Assembly: GCF_014873145.1 (NCBI RefSeq)
Contig: NZ_JADBEK010000001.1
Location: 8,804,001-8,868,000 of the forward strand
DNA from: Nonomuraea angiospora
GTDB taxonomy: Bacteria > Actinomycetota > Actinomycetes > Streptosporangiales > Streptosporangiaceae
DNA: 64,000 bases
Direction: 5' to 3'
In this document: one piece after another, positions 18,038 through 28,562 of the stretch
How the letters are laid out: each line of letters begins with the position of its first letter
Position numbering within the stretch: position 1 is the first letter of the stretch
The notes under the pieces: generated by a model
Seen by the model: only the letters and a program-made list of their open reading frames with translations
What the model was told of the DNA's origin: nothing
Database searches by the model: none
Translations under genes and position numbers: made by a program

Positions 18038-18093
18038 CGGGGGGACACGGGCGTGCCGTGAGGATAACCCCGCATTACGCTCGTGTCCCCCCG
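18038..18093. promoter_or_regulatory. perfect 12-bp inverted repeat, candidate operator
   Basis: CGGGGGGACACG (18038-18049) and CGTGTCCCCCCG (18082-18093) are exact reverse complements, centres 44 bp apart (about four helical turns), immediately upstream of the TrmB/LuxR-type regulator. Either two operator half-sites or a DNA-loop site. Confidence 0.6.
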
Positions 18094-18127
18094 TTGCGAT
18101 GACTGGTCGGAGCGCGTCGTGCAACTT

Positions 18128-18141
18128 CGTGCAATTGCACG
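18128..18141. promoter_or_regulatory. 14-bp perfect palindrome
   Basis: CGTGCAATTGCACG, preceded by a partial copy GTGCAA at 18119-18124. It lies between the regulator and the guaB leader, and may be a protein-binding site for either. Confidence 0.4.
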
Positions 18142-18209
18142 TTTTCACATTGCGTTGTTCCGTTCCGTAACGCAGGCTTTACCTAGCGTCGGCATCCTGC
18201 GAGGGCTGA

Positions 18210-19976
<1,767 letters not shown>

Positions 19977-19980
19977 GTTC

Positions 19981-21102
19981 ATGACTCAGCAGGTGGAGAT
20001 CGGCCGGGGCAAGGCCGGACGGCGGGCATACTCGCTTGACGAGATCGGCCTGGTTCCCTCGCGGCGCACCCGGGACCCGGAGGAGGTCTCGATCGCCTGG
20101 CAGATCGACGCCTACCGGTTCGAGCTGCCGGTAGTGGTCGCGCCCATGGACAGCGTGGTGTCCCCGGCGACCGCGATCGAGATCGGCCGGCTCGGCGGCC
20201 TCGCGCCGCTCGACCTCGAAGGGCTCTGGACGCGCTACGAGGACCCGTCGTCTCTGCTGGAGGAGTGCGCCGCGCTCGACGCGGAGGCGGCCACCAGGCG
20301 GCTCCAGGAGATCTACGCGGCGCCGATCAAGGAAGACCTGATCGGCCGCAGGATCGAGGAGATCCGGGCCTCCGGCGTGACCACCGCCGTGCGGCTGTCG
20401 CCGCAGCGCACGGTCCAGTACCACAAGGCCGTGATCGACGCGGGTGTCGACATCTTCGTCATCCGCGGCACCACGGTGTCGGCCGAGCACGTCTCGGGCC
20501 GGGCCGAGCCGCTCAACCTCAAGCAGTTCATCTACGAGCTGGACGTGCCGGTCATCGTGGGCGGCTGCGCCACCTACACGGCGGCCCTGCACCTGATGCG
20601 CACCGGCGCGGCGGGCGTGCTGGTGGGCTTCGGCGGCGGCGCCTCGCACACGACGCGCAACGTGCTGGGCGTGGCCGTGCCGATGGCCACGGCGATCTCC
20701 GACGTGGCGGCGGCGCGGCGCGACTACATGGACGAGTCCGGCGGGCGCTACGTGCACGTGATCGCCGACGGCGGCATGGGCACCTCCGGTGACATCGCCA
20801 AGGCGATCGCCTGCGGGGCCGACGCCGTGATGGTGGGCTCGCCGCTGGCCAGGGCCGCCGAGGCGCCGGGCCACGGGTTCCACTGGGGTTCGGAGGCGCA
20901 CCACCCCGACCTGCCGCGTGGCCGGCGGGTGGAGTTCGGGACGGTCGGCACGCTGGAGCAGATCCTGCACGGGCCGTCGAGCGTGGCCGACGGCTCGATG
21001 AACCTGATGGGCGCGCTCAAGCGGACCATGGCCTCCACCGGCTACTCCGACATCAAGGAGTTCCAGCGCGTCGAGGTCGTGGTGGCGCCGATCCAGCGCT
21101 GA
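19981..21102 (+). CDS. guaB3: GuaB3 family IMP dehydrogenase-related protein
   Basis: 373-aa IMPDH/GMP reductase-fold barrel without CBS domains. Starts [32 protein letters not shown], typical of GuaB3, and has [19 protein letters not shown] and a glycine-rich [24 protein letters not shown]. The canonical Cys loop is absent: the equivalent strand reads [19 protein letters not shown], so classical IMP dehydrogenase activity is not expected. The guaB-guaB3 pair is conserved in actinobacteria; the exact reaction is not something the sequence settles. Transcribed with guaB (4-bp gap). Confidence 0.92.
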   Translation: MTQQVEIGRGKAGRRAYSLDEIGLVPSRRTRDPEEVSIAWQIDAYRFELPVVVAPMDSVVSPATAIEIGRLGGLAPLDLEGLWTRYEDPSSLLEECAALDAEAATRRLQEIYAAPIKEDLIGRRIEEIRASGVTTAVRLSPQRTVQYHKAVIDAGVDIFVIRGTTVSAEHVSGRAEPLNLKQFIYELDVPVIVGGCATYTAALHLMRTGAAGVLVGFGGGASHTTRNVLGVAVPMATAISDVAAARRDYMDESGGRYVHVIADGGMGTSGDIAKAIACGADAVMVGSPLARAAEAPGHGFHWGSEAHHPDLPRGRRVEFGTVGTLEQILHGPSSVADGSMNLMGALKRTMASTGYSDIKEFQRVEVVVAPIQR

Positions 21103-21107
21103 CGCCC

Positions 21108-22301
21108 ATGCCGGAGACCGCGGTCGAGCGGGTGTTCCGCGAGGAGTACGGCAGGTCCGTCGCCGTGCTCGTGCGGGTCTTCGGTGACATCGACGTCGCC
21201 GAGGAGGCGGTGCAGGAGGCGTTCAGCGTGGCGGTGCGGCAGTGGCCGTCCGCCGGCGTGCCGCCGAGCCCGGCCGGGTGGATCATCACGACGGCGCGCA
21301 ACCGGGCCATCGACCGGTTGCGCAGGGAGTCGGCGCGGCCTGGCAAGCACGCGCAGGCCGCGCTCCTGCACGTCCAGGACGAGCCCGTGGACGTGGGGCC
21401 CGTCCAGGACGACCGGCTGCGGCTGATCTTCACCTGCTGCCACCCCGCGCTGGCCGTCCACGCGCGGGTGGCTCTCACGCTGCGGCTGCTCGGCGGGCTG
21501 ACGACGGCGGAGATCGCCCGCGCGTTCCTGGTGCCCGAGGCGACGCTGGCGCAGCGGCTGGTGCGGGCGAAGAGCAAGATCCGGGCCGCCGGGATCCCGT
21601 ACCGGATCCCGGCCCAGGCCGATCTGCCCGAACGCCTGCGCGCGGTGCTGGCCGTGGTCTACCTGATCTTCAACGAGGGGTACACGGCCGTCCGCGCGGA
21701 CCTGTGCGCCGAGGCCGTCCGGCTCGGGCGGTTGCTGGTCGAGCTCATGCCGGACGAGCCCGAGGCCATGGGGCTGCTGGCGCTGATGCTGCTGATCGAG
21801 TCGCGCCGCGCCGCCCGTACCTCCGAGCAGGGCGAGCTGGTGCTGCTGGGGGAGCAGGACCGTGGGCTGTGGGACCGCGGGCTCATCGCGGAGGGCCAGG
21901 AGCTCGTACGGCGGTGCCTGCGGCGCGACGAGCCCGGCCCGTACCAGATCCAGGCCGCGATCAACGCCGTGCACAGCGACGCGGCGAGCGCGAAGGACAC
22001 CGACTGGGGACAGATCGTTCGGCTGTACGACCTGCTGGCGCGGCTCGATCCGGGCCCGGTCGTGGCGGTGCACCGGGCGGTGGCGGTGGCCGAGGTGGAG
22101 GGGCCCGAGGCGGCGCTGGGGCTGCTCAAGGGGCCCGACGAGTACTACATGTTCCACGCGGTGCGGGCCGACCTGCTGCGCCGGCTCGGGCGCGAGGAGG
22201 AGGCCGCGGCGGCGTACGAGGCCGCGGCCGCGCGGGCGGGCAACGAGATGGAACGGGACTTCCTGCGCAGGCGGCTGATCACTGGCGGGCGTACGTCATG
22301 A
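21108..22301 (+). CDS. ECF-type sigma factor with long C-terminal extension (ECF42-like, DUF6596)
   Basis: 397 aa. Region 2 ([41 protein letters not shown]) and region 4 ([36 protein letters not shown]) are followed by a 200-aa helical, TPR-like extension that includes the family block [12 protein letters not shown] and the C-terminal [13 protein letters not shown] repeat. This architecture is the ECF42 group, usually encoded beside a DGPF/YCII-domain gene; none is adjacent here. No anti-sigma gene. Starts six bases after guaB3, and ends overlapping the convergent reductase gene by 23 bp. Confidence 0.88.
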   Translation: MPETAVERVFREEYGRSVAVLVRVFGDIDVAEEAVQEAFSVAVRQWPSAGVPPSPAGWIITTARNRAIDRLRRESARPGKHAQAALLHVQDEPVDVGPVQDDRLRLIFTCCHPALAVHARVALTLRLLGGLTTAEIARAFLVPEATLAQRLVRAKSKIRAAGIPYRIPAQADLPERLRAVLAVVYLIFNEGYTAVRADLCAEAVRLGRLLVELMPDEPEAMGLLALMLLIESRRAARTSEQGELVLLGEQDRGLWDRGLIAEGQELVRRCLRRDEPGPYQIQAAINAVHSDAASAKDTDWGQIVRLYDLLARLDPGPVVAVHRAVAVAEVEGPEAALGLLKGPDEYYMFHAVRADLLRRLGREEEAAAAYEAAAARAGNEMERDFLRRRLITGGRTS

Positions 22302-22839
22302 CCACCGCCCCGTTGCCATATGTCTTCGAGCCGGTCAGCGTGAACACGGTCGGCCGGAACTCGCCGTCGAACGCCGAGATGCCCGCCCCGGCCACCACCG
22401 GGTAGCACTTGACGATCATCTCGTCGATCTCCGGCAGCAGGGCGCCGGCCAGCTTGCCGCCCCCGCAGAGGTAGATGTCCAGGCCGTCCTCCTGCTTGAG
22501 CCGGCGCACCAGGCCGAGCGGGTCGCCGGTGACCAGCTCGACGGCCGGGTCCTCGATCTTCATGGTGCTGGACACGACGTACTGCCGCAGGTGGGCGTAC
22601 GGGCTGGTCACGGCCTTGTCGATCTGGTAGGTGCCGCGGCCCATCAGCACCGTGTCGAAGCGCTGGTTGGGCGCGTCGAGGCCGATCATGGCGCGGAGGT
22701 GGGTGGGGACGGTCTCGGGGTAACGGGCGTTGATGTCGGCCATCATGTCGTCGGCCCACGGGTAGAAGTCGAACTCGCCGTTCGGCCCCGCGATGTAGCC
22801 GTCGATGGAGGTGGCGACGAAATACACGAGCTTCCGCAA
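22279..22839 (-). CDS. dihydrofolate reductase-fold (RibD C-terminal-like) protein
   Basis: About 186 aa. [22 protein letters not shown] is the standard opening of these NADPH-dependent reductase-fold proteins; VLMGRGTYQ, the [22 protein letters not shown] block and the [16 protein letters not shown] end are also typical. TTG 22839 is favoured by GGAG five bases upstream; GTG 22824 is an alternative. Substrate unknown. Divergent from a TetR regulator across a shared near-perfect palindrome, so very likely its target gene. Confidence 0.83.
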   Translation of the reverse strand: MRKLVYFVATSIDGYIAGPNGEFDFYPWADDMMADINARYPETVPTHLRAMIGLDAPNQRFDTVLMGRGTYQIDKAVTSPYAHLRQYVVSSTMKIEDPAVELVTGDPLGLVRRLKQEDGLDIYLCGGGKLAGALLPEIDEMIVKCYPVVAGAGISAFDGEFRPTVFTLTGSKTYGNGAVVMTYARQ

Positions 22840-22843
22840 AAGG

Positions 22844-22899
22844 ACTCCATCCGTAGTACTATGACTGAAGTGGTTTAACCGTAGTACTACAGATGGAGT
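22844..22899. promoter_or_regulatory. TetR operator: 19-bp inverted repeat shared by divergent genes
   Basis: Left arm 22844-22862 (ACTCCATCCGTAGTACTAT) and right arm 22881-22899 are reverse complements at 17 of 19 positions. Each arm contains the palindrome GTAGTACTAC (or one base off), and the two are 28 bp apart. The outer ends of the arms are the GGAG ribosome sites of the two divergent genes. Confidence 0.75.
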
Positions 22900-22908
22900 G
22901 GTGTCAAC

Positions 22909-23481
22909 GTGGTCAGGCAGAACGTCGCCAGGCGGGCGGCGCTGGTCGATGCCGCGATCGAGGTGCTGGCCAGGGAAGGGGCCCGCGGGCTGACGTTCAG
23001 GGCGGTGGACAAGCAGGCGGAGGTGCCGCCGGGCACCGCGTCCAACTACTTCCCCAGCCGCGACGAGCTGTTCACCCAGGCCGGCGGCCGGATCTACGAG
23101 CTGCTGCAGCCAGACCCCGCCATGACCGCCGCCCACCTGAGCGGGCCGCGTGACCGCGACCGGCTGGTCGCGCTGATGCACGAGGTGGTCGATCGCGTGG
23201 CGTCGTACAGATCGGGCTATCTGGCGCTGCTGGAGCTGCGCCTGGAGGCCACCCGGCGGCCGGCGCTGAGGGCCGTGCTGACCGAGCGGATCCGCGCCGA
23301 CGTGGACGCGAACGTGCGCAACCACCTCGAATCGGGCCTCCCCGGCGACGAGACGAGCGTGGTGCTGCTCTACCTCGCCATGAACTGGCTGGTCGTCGAG
23401 CGACTCACGCTGCCCGACATGCTCGGCGAAGAGGAGATCCACAAGCTCGTGACCAGCGCCGTTGAGCGGTTGGTGCCCTAG
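22909..23481 (+). CDS. TetR/AcrR family transcriptional regulator
   Basis: 190 aa. N-terminal HTH: RRAALVDAAIEVLAREGARGLTFRAVDKQAEVPPGTASNYFPSRDELF; C-terminal ligand domain of the QacR-like variable type. GTG start with GGAG (22895-22898) ten bases upstream. Likely represses itself and the divergent reductase gene through the palindrome between them. Ligand unknown. Confidence 0.9.
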   Translation: MVRQNVARRAALVDAAIEVLAREGARGLTFRAVDKQAEVPPGTASNYFPSRDELFTQAGGRIYELLQPDPAMTAAHLSGPRDRDRLVALMHEVVDRVASYRSGYLALLELRLEATRRPALRAVLTERIRADVDANVRNHLESGLPGDETSVVLLYLAMNWLVVERLTLPDMLGEEEIHKLVTSAVERLVP

Positions 23482-23490
23482 CATGCGGGC

Positions 23491-24267
23491 ATGGCCGACC
23501 TACGCCACACGCACGAGCTGGCCTTCGCCGGCGACGTCGTCATCAAGCGTTACATGGACAGCAAGCCCGGCGCGGCCGAGCGCGAGTGGCGCGCGCTGAA
23601 CCTGCTGGCCGAGCACGCCCCCGGCCTGGCCCCCGAGCCGATCGGCTACGAGGACGGCGTGGTGACGATGTCCCGGATCGACGGGGTGTCGCTGCGCGGG
23701 CTGCTCGCGACGGCCGTGCACGTCGCGGCCCTGGTCGAGGCGCTCACCGAGCTGCACGCCGCGGTGCCGCCGCACGTGCTCCAGGCCGTTCCGCTGCGCC
23801 CGTGGCAGCTGGAGGCGCTCGCCGACTGGGCCGGACGGCGCGGCGCGAGCTGGCAGCCCAGGCAGTCGCTGGCGGACCGGGCGGTCAAGGAGGGCACGCG
23901 GTGGCTGCGGAGCTGGTCGCCGGGCGAGTCGGGGGTCACGCCGGCGTTCGGGGCGGGCGACGGCAACCTGGCGAACTTCCTGTGGAACGGCACCCGCGTC
24001 CGCATCGTCGACTTCGAGGACTCGGGCCGCAGCGACGTGGCGTTCGAGCTGGCCGAGGTGGCCGAGCACGTGTCGATGTGGGTGGACGGCGAGGTGGAGA
24101 TCGCGCACCGGTTCGAGCTGAGCCCGCCGGAGGAGCGGCGGATGCGCGAGTGCCGCAAGCTGCACGCGCTCGTCTGGCTGTTCCTGCTCTCGCACGAGCA
24201 CCCGCGCAATCCGCCGGGCACCTTCGAGCGACAGGTCGAACGCGTGCTGGCAACATTGGGCGCATGA
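23491..24267 (+). CDS. APH-fold phosphotransferase family protein
   Basis: 258 aa. N-lobe lysine in DVVIKRYMD, then LAPEPIGYEDGVVTMSRIDG (hinge), catalytic loop FGAGDGNLANFLW with GD but Gly-Ala in place of the usual His before it, and metal-binding VRIVDFEDSG. Substrate unknown. TAGCAT (23479-23484) lies six bases before the ATG with no ribosome site, so the gene looks leaderless. Overlaps the next gene by ATGA. Confidence 0.8.
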   Translation: MADLRHTHELAFAGDVVIKRYMDSKPGAAEREWRALNLLAEHAPGLAPEPIGYEDGVVTMSRIDGVSLRGLLATAVHVAALVEALTELHAAVPPHVLQAVPLRPWQLEALADWAGRRGASWQPRQSLADRAVKEGTRWLRSWSPGESGVTPAFGAGDGNLANFLWNGTRVRIVDFEDSGRSDVAFELAEVAEHVSMWVDGEVEIAHRFELSPPEERRMRECRKLHALVWLFLLSHEHPRNPPGTFERQVERVLATLGA

Positions 24268-24698
24268 GACTGGCGGATCACCCCGACAAGGCGGCCGTGG
24301 AGCGGCTGGTCCACGACGCGTACTCGCCCTGGATCGAGGTCGTCGGCATGCGGCCGCTGCCGATGGAGGCCGACTACGGCGCGCTCATCGCGGCCGGCCG
24401 GGTGCACGTCACCGACGAGCTCGACGCGCTCATCGTGCTCGTCCCCGAGGACGGGGTCCTGCTCGTGGAGAACGTCGCCGTAGCGCCCGACCGCCAGGGC
24501 AAGGGGCTCGGCCGGGCGCTGATGGCGTACGCCGAGGAGGAGGCGCGCCGGCTGGGGCTGCCCGCGCTGCGCCTCTACACCAACACCAGGATGACCACCA
24601 ACATCGCGCTGTACGAGTCGCTCGGCTACGTCGAGACCGGCCGCATGGGCGTCGAAGGCCGCTCGGCGGTCATGATGCGCAAACAGCTCACCCCGTGA
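24264..24698 (+). CDS. GNAT family N-acetyltransferase
   Basis: 144 aa; ATG overlaps the upstream stop (ATGA), so translation is coupled. Acetyl-CoA-binding motif VAVAPDRQGKGLGRALMAYAEEEARR, then LRLYTNTRMTTNIALYESLGYVETGR, typical of small-molecule GNATs. Substrate unknown. The last 11 bases overlap the convergent aldolase gene. Confidence 0.87.
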   Translation: MRLADHPDKAAVERLVHDAYSPWIEVVGMRPLPMEADYGALIAAGRVHVTDELDALIVLVPEDGVLLVENVAVAPDRQGKGLGRALMAYAEEEARRLGLPALRLYTNTRMTTNIALYESLGYVETGRMGVEGRSAVMMRKQLTP

Positions 24699-25512
24699 GG
24701 ACGCCCAGGAGGTGGCTGACCTCCCTGGCCACCGCGTCCCGCCCGGCCTTGAGATATTTGCGGGAGTCGACCACGCGCTCGTCGTGGGCCAGGTAGTCGC
24801 GCACCGCGCCGGTGAACGCCTTGTTCAGGTGGGTCGCGATGTTGATCTTCTTCATGCCGGTCCGCACGGCCTCGCGCAGCACGTCGTCCGGCACCCCCGA
24901 CGAGCCGTGCAGCACCAGCGGCACCGGCACCGCGGCCCGCAGCTCGGCGATGAGCCCCAGGTCCAGCACCGCGTCCTTGGTCGTCATGGCGTGCGAGGTG
25001 CCCACGGCCACGGCCAGGGCGTCGACGCCGGTCTTGGCCACGTAGTCGACCGCCTCGTGGGGCTTGGTGCGCGCGCCGGGCGCGTGCACGCCGTCCTTGC
25101 CCCCGACCTCGCCCAGCTCGGCCTCCACCCACACGCCGCGCTCGTGGCACCACGCCACCACCTCGGCGGTCGTGCGCACGTTCTCGTCGTCGGGCAGGGC
25201 GGAGGCGTCGTACATCACCGAGCCCAGCCCCAGCTTCACCGCCTCCTCCACGAGCGCGCGGTCGGTGGCGTGGTCGAGGTGGACCGCGACCGGCACCTCG
25301 GCCCGCCTGGCCACGGCCAGCGAGGCCAGCGCGACGGGCTCCAGCGCGCCGTGGTAGCGCACGCAGTTTTCGCTGATCTGCAGCACGACCGGCAGGCCCA
25401 GGGCCTCGGCGCCGGCCACGATGGCGGTGGCGTGCTCTAGCTGGATCACGTTGAAGGCGCCCACCCCGGCGGGCGACTGGCGGACGATGTCGCCGATGGC
25501 GGCGAGGGGCAT
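24688..25512 (-). CDS. class II (zinc) ketose-bisphosphate aldolase, tagatose/fructose-1,6-bisphosphate type
   Basis: 274 aa. Zn-binding HLDHATD, E/D in EAELGEVGGKDG, then HGSSGVPD and the C-terminal MKKINIATHLNKAF phosphate loop. The start VGAFNVIQLEHA is typical of the GatY/KbaY/FbaA family. In context (last gene of a PfkB kinase, deacetylase, SIS isomerase operon) it most likely splits tagatose-1,6-bisphosphate in an amino-galactose pathway, but fructose-1,6-bisphosphate is possible. Ten bases separate it from the kinase gene. Confidence 0.88.
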   Translation of the reverse strand: MPLAAIGDIVRQSPAGVGAFNVIQLEHATAIVAGAEALGLPVVLQISENCVRYHGALEPVALASLAVARRAEVPVAVHLDHATDRALVEEAVKLGLGSVMYDASALPDDENVRTTAEVVAWCHERGVWVEAELGEVGGKDGVHAPGARTKPHEAVDYVAKTGVDALAVAVGTSHAMTTKDAVLDLGLIAELRAAVPVPLVLHGSSGVPDDVLREAVRTGMKKINIATHLNKAFTGAVRDYLAHDERVVDSRKYLKAGRDAVAREVSHLLGVLTG

Positions 25513-25522
25513 GGCGTGCTCC

Positions 25523-26431
25523 TTACGTGATGATGATCTGGGGGTGTATGTCGGCGTAGACGTCGGGGTCGAAGTCGCCGGCCACGGGCGCGGCCACGGC
25601 GGCCGCGCCGAGCGCCGCGGCCCGCCTGAGGCTGTCGGGCCACGACGCCGACTCCACCAGGCCCAGCGCGAGCCCGGCGACCAGCGAGTCGCCCGCCCCC
25701 GTCGGATTACCCCGCACGGTGTACGGCATGCGCGCGGTGAAGGTGCCCTCGTCGGTGACCGCCAGCAGCCCGTCGGCGCCCATGGACACCACCACGGCCC
25801 CGGCGCCCTGGCTGCGCAGCGCCTGCGCGCCCTCGGCCGGGCTGCCGCCGGGGACGGCCCTGGCCAGCTCCTCCCGGTTGGGCTTGACCACGGAGGGACG
25901 GCCCTTGGGAGCGTGGCGGAGCGGGTCGCCGTCGGCGTCCACGATGGCCGGGACCCCCTTCTCGGCGGCGACGGCCGCCAGCGTGGCGTAGGTCTCGGCG
26001 GGGACGCCGCGCGGGAGGCTGCCCGAGATGACGACCGCGCCGGCGGCGTCGAGGAGCGATTCGTAATGCCGGACGAAGCCCGCCAGCTCGGTGGGCGTGA
26101 CCTCCGGGCCGGGCTCGTTGAACAGCGCGGTACGCGGGCCCGCCTGCTCCGAGACGACCAGCGTCGTGCGGGAGTCGGCGGCGACGGGGTGCAGGGCGGC
26201 GGGCAGGCCGGCCGCCCGCAGGTCGTGCTCGATCGCCCGCCCGGTGGGGCCGCCCGCGAGCCCCGTGACCAGCACGTCCTGGCCCAGCGTGGCCAGGACG
26301 CGGGCGACGTTGACGCCCTTGCCGCCGGCGCGCCGGTGCACCGCGCTGACCCGGTTGACCCCGTCCCAGTCGACGTCGGGGACCTGGTAGGTCACGTCGA
26401 GGGCGGCGTTGAGCGTCACGGTGAGGATCAT
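25523..26431 (-). CDS. PfkB-family hexose-phosphate kinase (1-phosphofructokinase/tagatose-6-phosphate kinase)
   Basis: 302 aa. Starts MILTVTLNAALDVTY, contains GGKGVNVARVLATLG and the anion-hole and catalytic Asp signature NPTGAGDSLVAGLALG of LacC/FruK kinases. ATG overlaps the nagA stop by one base (TGATG). With the aldolase it would convert tagatose-6-phosphate (or fructose-phosphate) to triose phosphates. Which sugar cannot be decided by eye. Confidence 0.88.
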   Translation of the reverse strand: MILTVTLNAALDVTYQVPDVDWDGVNRVSAVHRRAGGKGVNVARVLATLGQDVLVTGLAGGPTGRAIEHDLRAAGLPAALHPVAADSRTTLVVSEQAGPRTALFNEPGPEVTPTELAGFVRHYESLLDAAGAVVISGSLPRGVPAETYATLAAVAAEKGVPAIVDADGDPLRHAPKGRPSVVKPNREELARAVPGGSPAEGAQALRSQGAGAVVVSMGADGLLAVTDEGTFTARMPYTVRGNPTGAGDSLVAGLALGLVESASWPDSLRRAAALGAAAVAAPVAGDFDPDVYADIHPQIIIT

Positions 26432-27564
26432 CAGGGCTCCGTGATCCAGACGCCGTCCTTCATCACCCCGGCCACCTCCAGCGAGTCGGACAGCACCACC
26501 AGGTCGGCCGCCTTGCCCACGGCGATCGAGCCGATCCGGTCGGCGAGGCCCAGCACCCTCGCGGGCGTCAGGGAGGCCACCTGGACCGCGTCGGGCAGCG
26601 ACATCCCGACCTCCTGGACGCTGCGCCGGAACGCGACGTCCATGGTCAGCGTGGACCCCGCGATCGAGCCGCCCTCGACCAGCCTGGCCACGCCGTCCTC
26701 CACCCGCACCCGCATGGGGCCGAGCACGTAGTCGCCGTCGCCGAGCCCGGTGGCCGACATCGCGTCGGTGATCAGCGCCGTCCGGCCGGGACCCGCCACC
26801 TCGTACGCCAGGCGCAGCATGGCCGGATGCACGTGCACGCCGTCGTTGATCAGCTCGACCGTCACCCGCTCGTCGTCGAGCAGCGCGGCCACCGGGCCGG
26901 GCGCGCGGTGGCCCAGCGGCGGCATCGCGTTGTAGAGGTGGGTGGCCACGCTCGCGCCCGCCTCGATGCCCTCGATCGTCGTCTCGTAGTCGGCGTCGCT
27001 GTGCCCCACGGCCGCGATCACGCCCTCGGCGGCGGCCATGCGGATGAAGTCGAGCGCGCCGGGCAGCTCGGCCGCGACGGTCACCATGCGGACGTGCCCG
27101 CGCCCGGCCTTCAGCAGCTCCGAGAGCTCCTGCCGGGACGGCTCCCGCAGCAGCGTCGGGTCGTGCGCGCCGCAGCGGGCCTTGGCGATGTAGGGGCCTT
27201 CGAGGTGGACGCCGGCCAGCAGCCCCTCCTCGCACAGCTCGGCCAGCGCCGCCACGGCCCTGGTCAGCCCGTCGATCGAGTCGGTGACCAGGCTGGCCAT
27301 CGTCGTGGTGGTGCCGTGGCGGCGGTGCAGCTCGACCGCCTCGCGCGCCTTGTCCTGCTCGCCGGTCGGGAACGAGCCGCCCGCGCCCCCGTGGTTGTGG
27401 ATGTCCACGAACCCCGGGATGACGTGCCGCCCGCCCACGCTCAGGCCCTGACCTGGGGCCGATCCCCGGCCGACATGCGTGATGCGGCCGTCTTCGATGG
27501 TCAGCCACCCCTCGTGGACCCCCTCGGGGGTCACGATCCTGGCGTCGGCAAGAGTAAGGCTCAT
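26431..27564 (-). CDS. nagA: N-acetylglucosamine/galactosamine-6-phosphate deacetylase
   Basis: 377-aa amidohydrolase. Metal and catalytic residues: FVDIHNHGG, Glu in VHLEGPYIA, His in AVGHSDADY, His in ATHLYNAMPP, and catalytic Asp in LITDAMSATG. C-terminal GKAADLVVLSD returns to the small beta domain. In this operon the substrate could be GalNAc-6-phosphate (AgaA role) rather than GlcNAc-6-phosphate. ATG overlaps the SIS gene stop (ATGA). Confidence 0.9.
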   Translation of the reverse strand: MSLTLADARIVTPEGVHEGWLTIEDGRITHVGRGSAPGQGLSVGGRHVIPGFVDIHNHGGAGGSFPTGEQDKAREAVELHRRHGTTTTMASLVTDSIDGLTRAVAALAELCEEGLLAGVHLEGPYIAKARCGAHDPTLLREPSRQELSELLKAGRGHVRMVTVAAELPGALDFIRMAAAEGVIAAVGHSDADYETTIEGIEAGASVATHLYNAMPPLGHRAPGPVAALLDDERVTVELINDGVHVHPAMLRLAYEVAGPGRTALITDAMSATGLGDGDYVLGPMRVRVEDGVARLVEGGSIAGSTLTMDVAFRRSVQEVGMSLPDAVQVASLTPARVLGLADRIGSIAVGKAADLVVLSDSLEVAGVMKDGVWITEP

Positions 27565-28433
27565 GAAGAAAGGATCACAGATCGCGTGAGGTGCATGGGC
27601 TCGTCCGGGTTCAGCCCTTGGGCGAAGGCGCGGGCGACGGCCACCCGCTGGGCGCGGATCAGCTCGGCCATGGGGTCGAGCGCGGTCTCGAAGAACGTCC
27701 CGCCGGTCTCCTCGACCTGCGCGCGCAGGCCCTCGGGCGCGGTGCCGAGCATCCACGTCACGCGCCCGGGGGCGGCGATGCTGATCGGGCCGTGCCGGTA
27801 CTCCATCGCCGGGTACGCCTCCGTCCACGAGCGGGACGCCTCGCGCATCTTCAGCGCCGCCTCCTGCGCCAGGCCGACCGACCAGCCGGTGCCGAGGAAG
27901 CTGAACTGCTCGGCCCGCACCAGCTCGTCGGGCAGCGGCGCGGCCACGGCCGCCTCGGCGTCCTCGACGGCCTGGGTGAGGTCCTCGCCGAGGCTGGCCC
28001 GCAGCAGGGCCAGCTGCGTGGTCGCGAACCTGGTCTGCACGACCGACCGCTCGTCGGCGTAGTCGAGCACGACGACCTCGTCGGCGGCCGTCATGATCGG
28101 CGTATCGGGGTCGGCGGTGATGGCCGTGGTCCTGGTGGTCGTCCTGTCCAGCAGCTCCAGCACCTCGGTCGTGGTGCCGGAACGGGTCAGCGCGAGCACG
28201 CGGTCGTACGAGCGCCCGATCGGGGCCTCGGAGGCGGCGAAGGCGTCGGTCTCGCCGTGCCCGGCGCGCTCGCGCAGGGCGGCGTACGCCATCGCGATGA
28301 ACCACGACGTCCCGCACCCCACCACGGCGACCCGCTCGCCCTCGCGCGGCAGCGCGTCGGCGGGAACGCTCGCGACGGCGCGGCGCCAGCACGACGGCTG
28401 GGACGCGATCTCGGCCTCGGTGTGGGTGGTCAC
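27561..28433 (-). CDS. SIS-domain sugar-phosphate isomerase/deaminase (AgaS/NagB-II-like)
   Basis: 290 aa, two SIS domains. Phosphosugar loops VVGCGTSWFIAMAYAAL and LALTRSGTTTEVLELLD, second-domain FSFLGTGWSVGLAQEAALKM with the EAYPAMEYRHGPIS block. This is the architecture of AgaS (galactosamine-6-phosphate deaminase/isomerase) and of GlmS-like deaminases without the glutaminase domain. Two adjacent GTGs; 28433 has the better spacing (6) from GGAGG. First gene of the four-gene operon. Confidence 0.85.
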   Translation of the reverse strand: MTTHTEAEIASQPSCWRRAVASVPADALPREGERVAVVGCGTSWFIAMAYAALRERAGHGETDAFAASEAPIGRSYDRVLALTRSGTTTEVLELLDRTTTRTTAITADPDTPIMTAADEVVVLDYADERSVVQTRFATTQLALLRASLGEDLTQAVEDAEAAVAAPLPDELVRAEQFSFLGTGWSVGLAQEAALKMREASRSWTEAYPAMEYRHGPISIAAPGRVTWMLGTAPEGLRAQVEETGGTFFETALDPMAELIRAQRVAVARAFAQGLNPDEPMHLTRSVILSS

Positions 28434-28464
28434 CACTTGCCTCCCCGGCGTTTGATTGTTTCTG

Positions 28465-28479
28465 CTGGTTTTATACCAG
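28465..28479. promoter_or_regulatory. candidate operator of the amino-sugar operon
   Basis: CTGGT-TTTAT-ACCAG inverted repeat in the divergent promoter region. Its AT core also supplies TATAAA on the minus strand, a possible -10 for the operon. It resembles amino-sugar regulator boxes (TGGT...ACCA) but with a 5-bp rather than 4-bp centre. Confidence 0.4.
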
Positions 28480-28562
28480 GAAAGTGCATTAATGGACACT
28501 GTTGGCCCTGGCCTGGCTGGTTGTGCCACGCTTGCCCTTGTCCCCATCGCCTAGGAGGCCTT

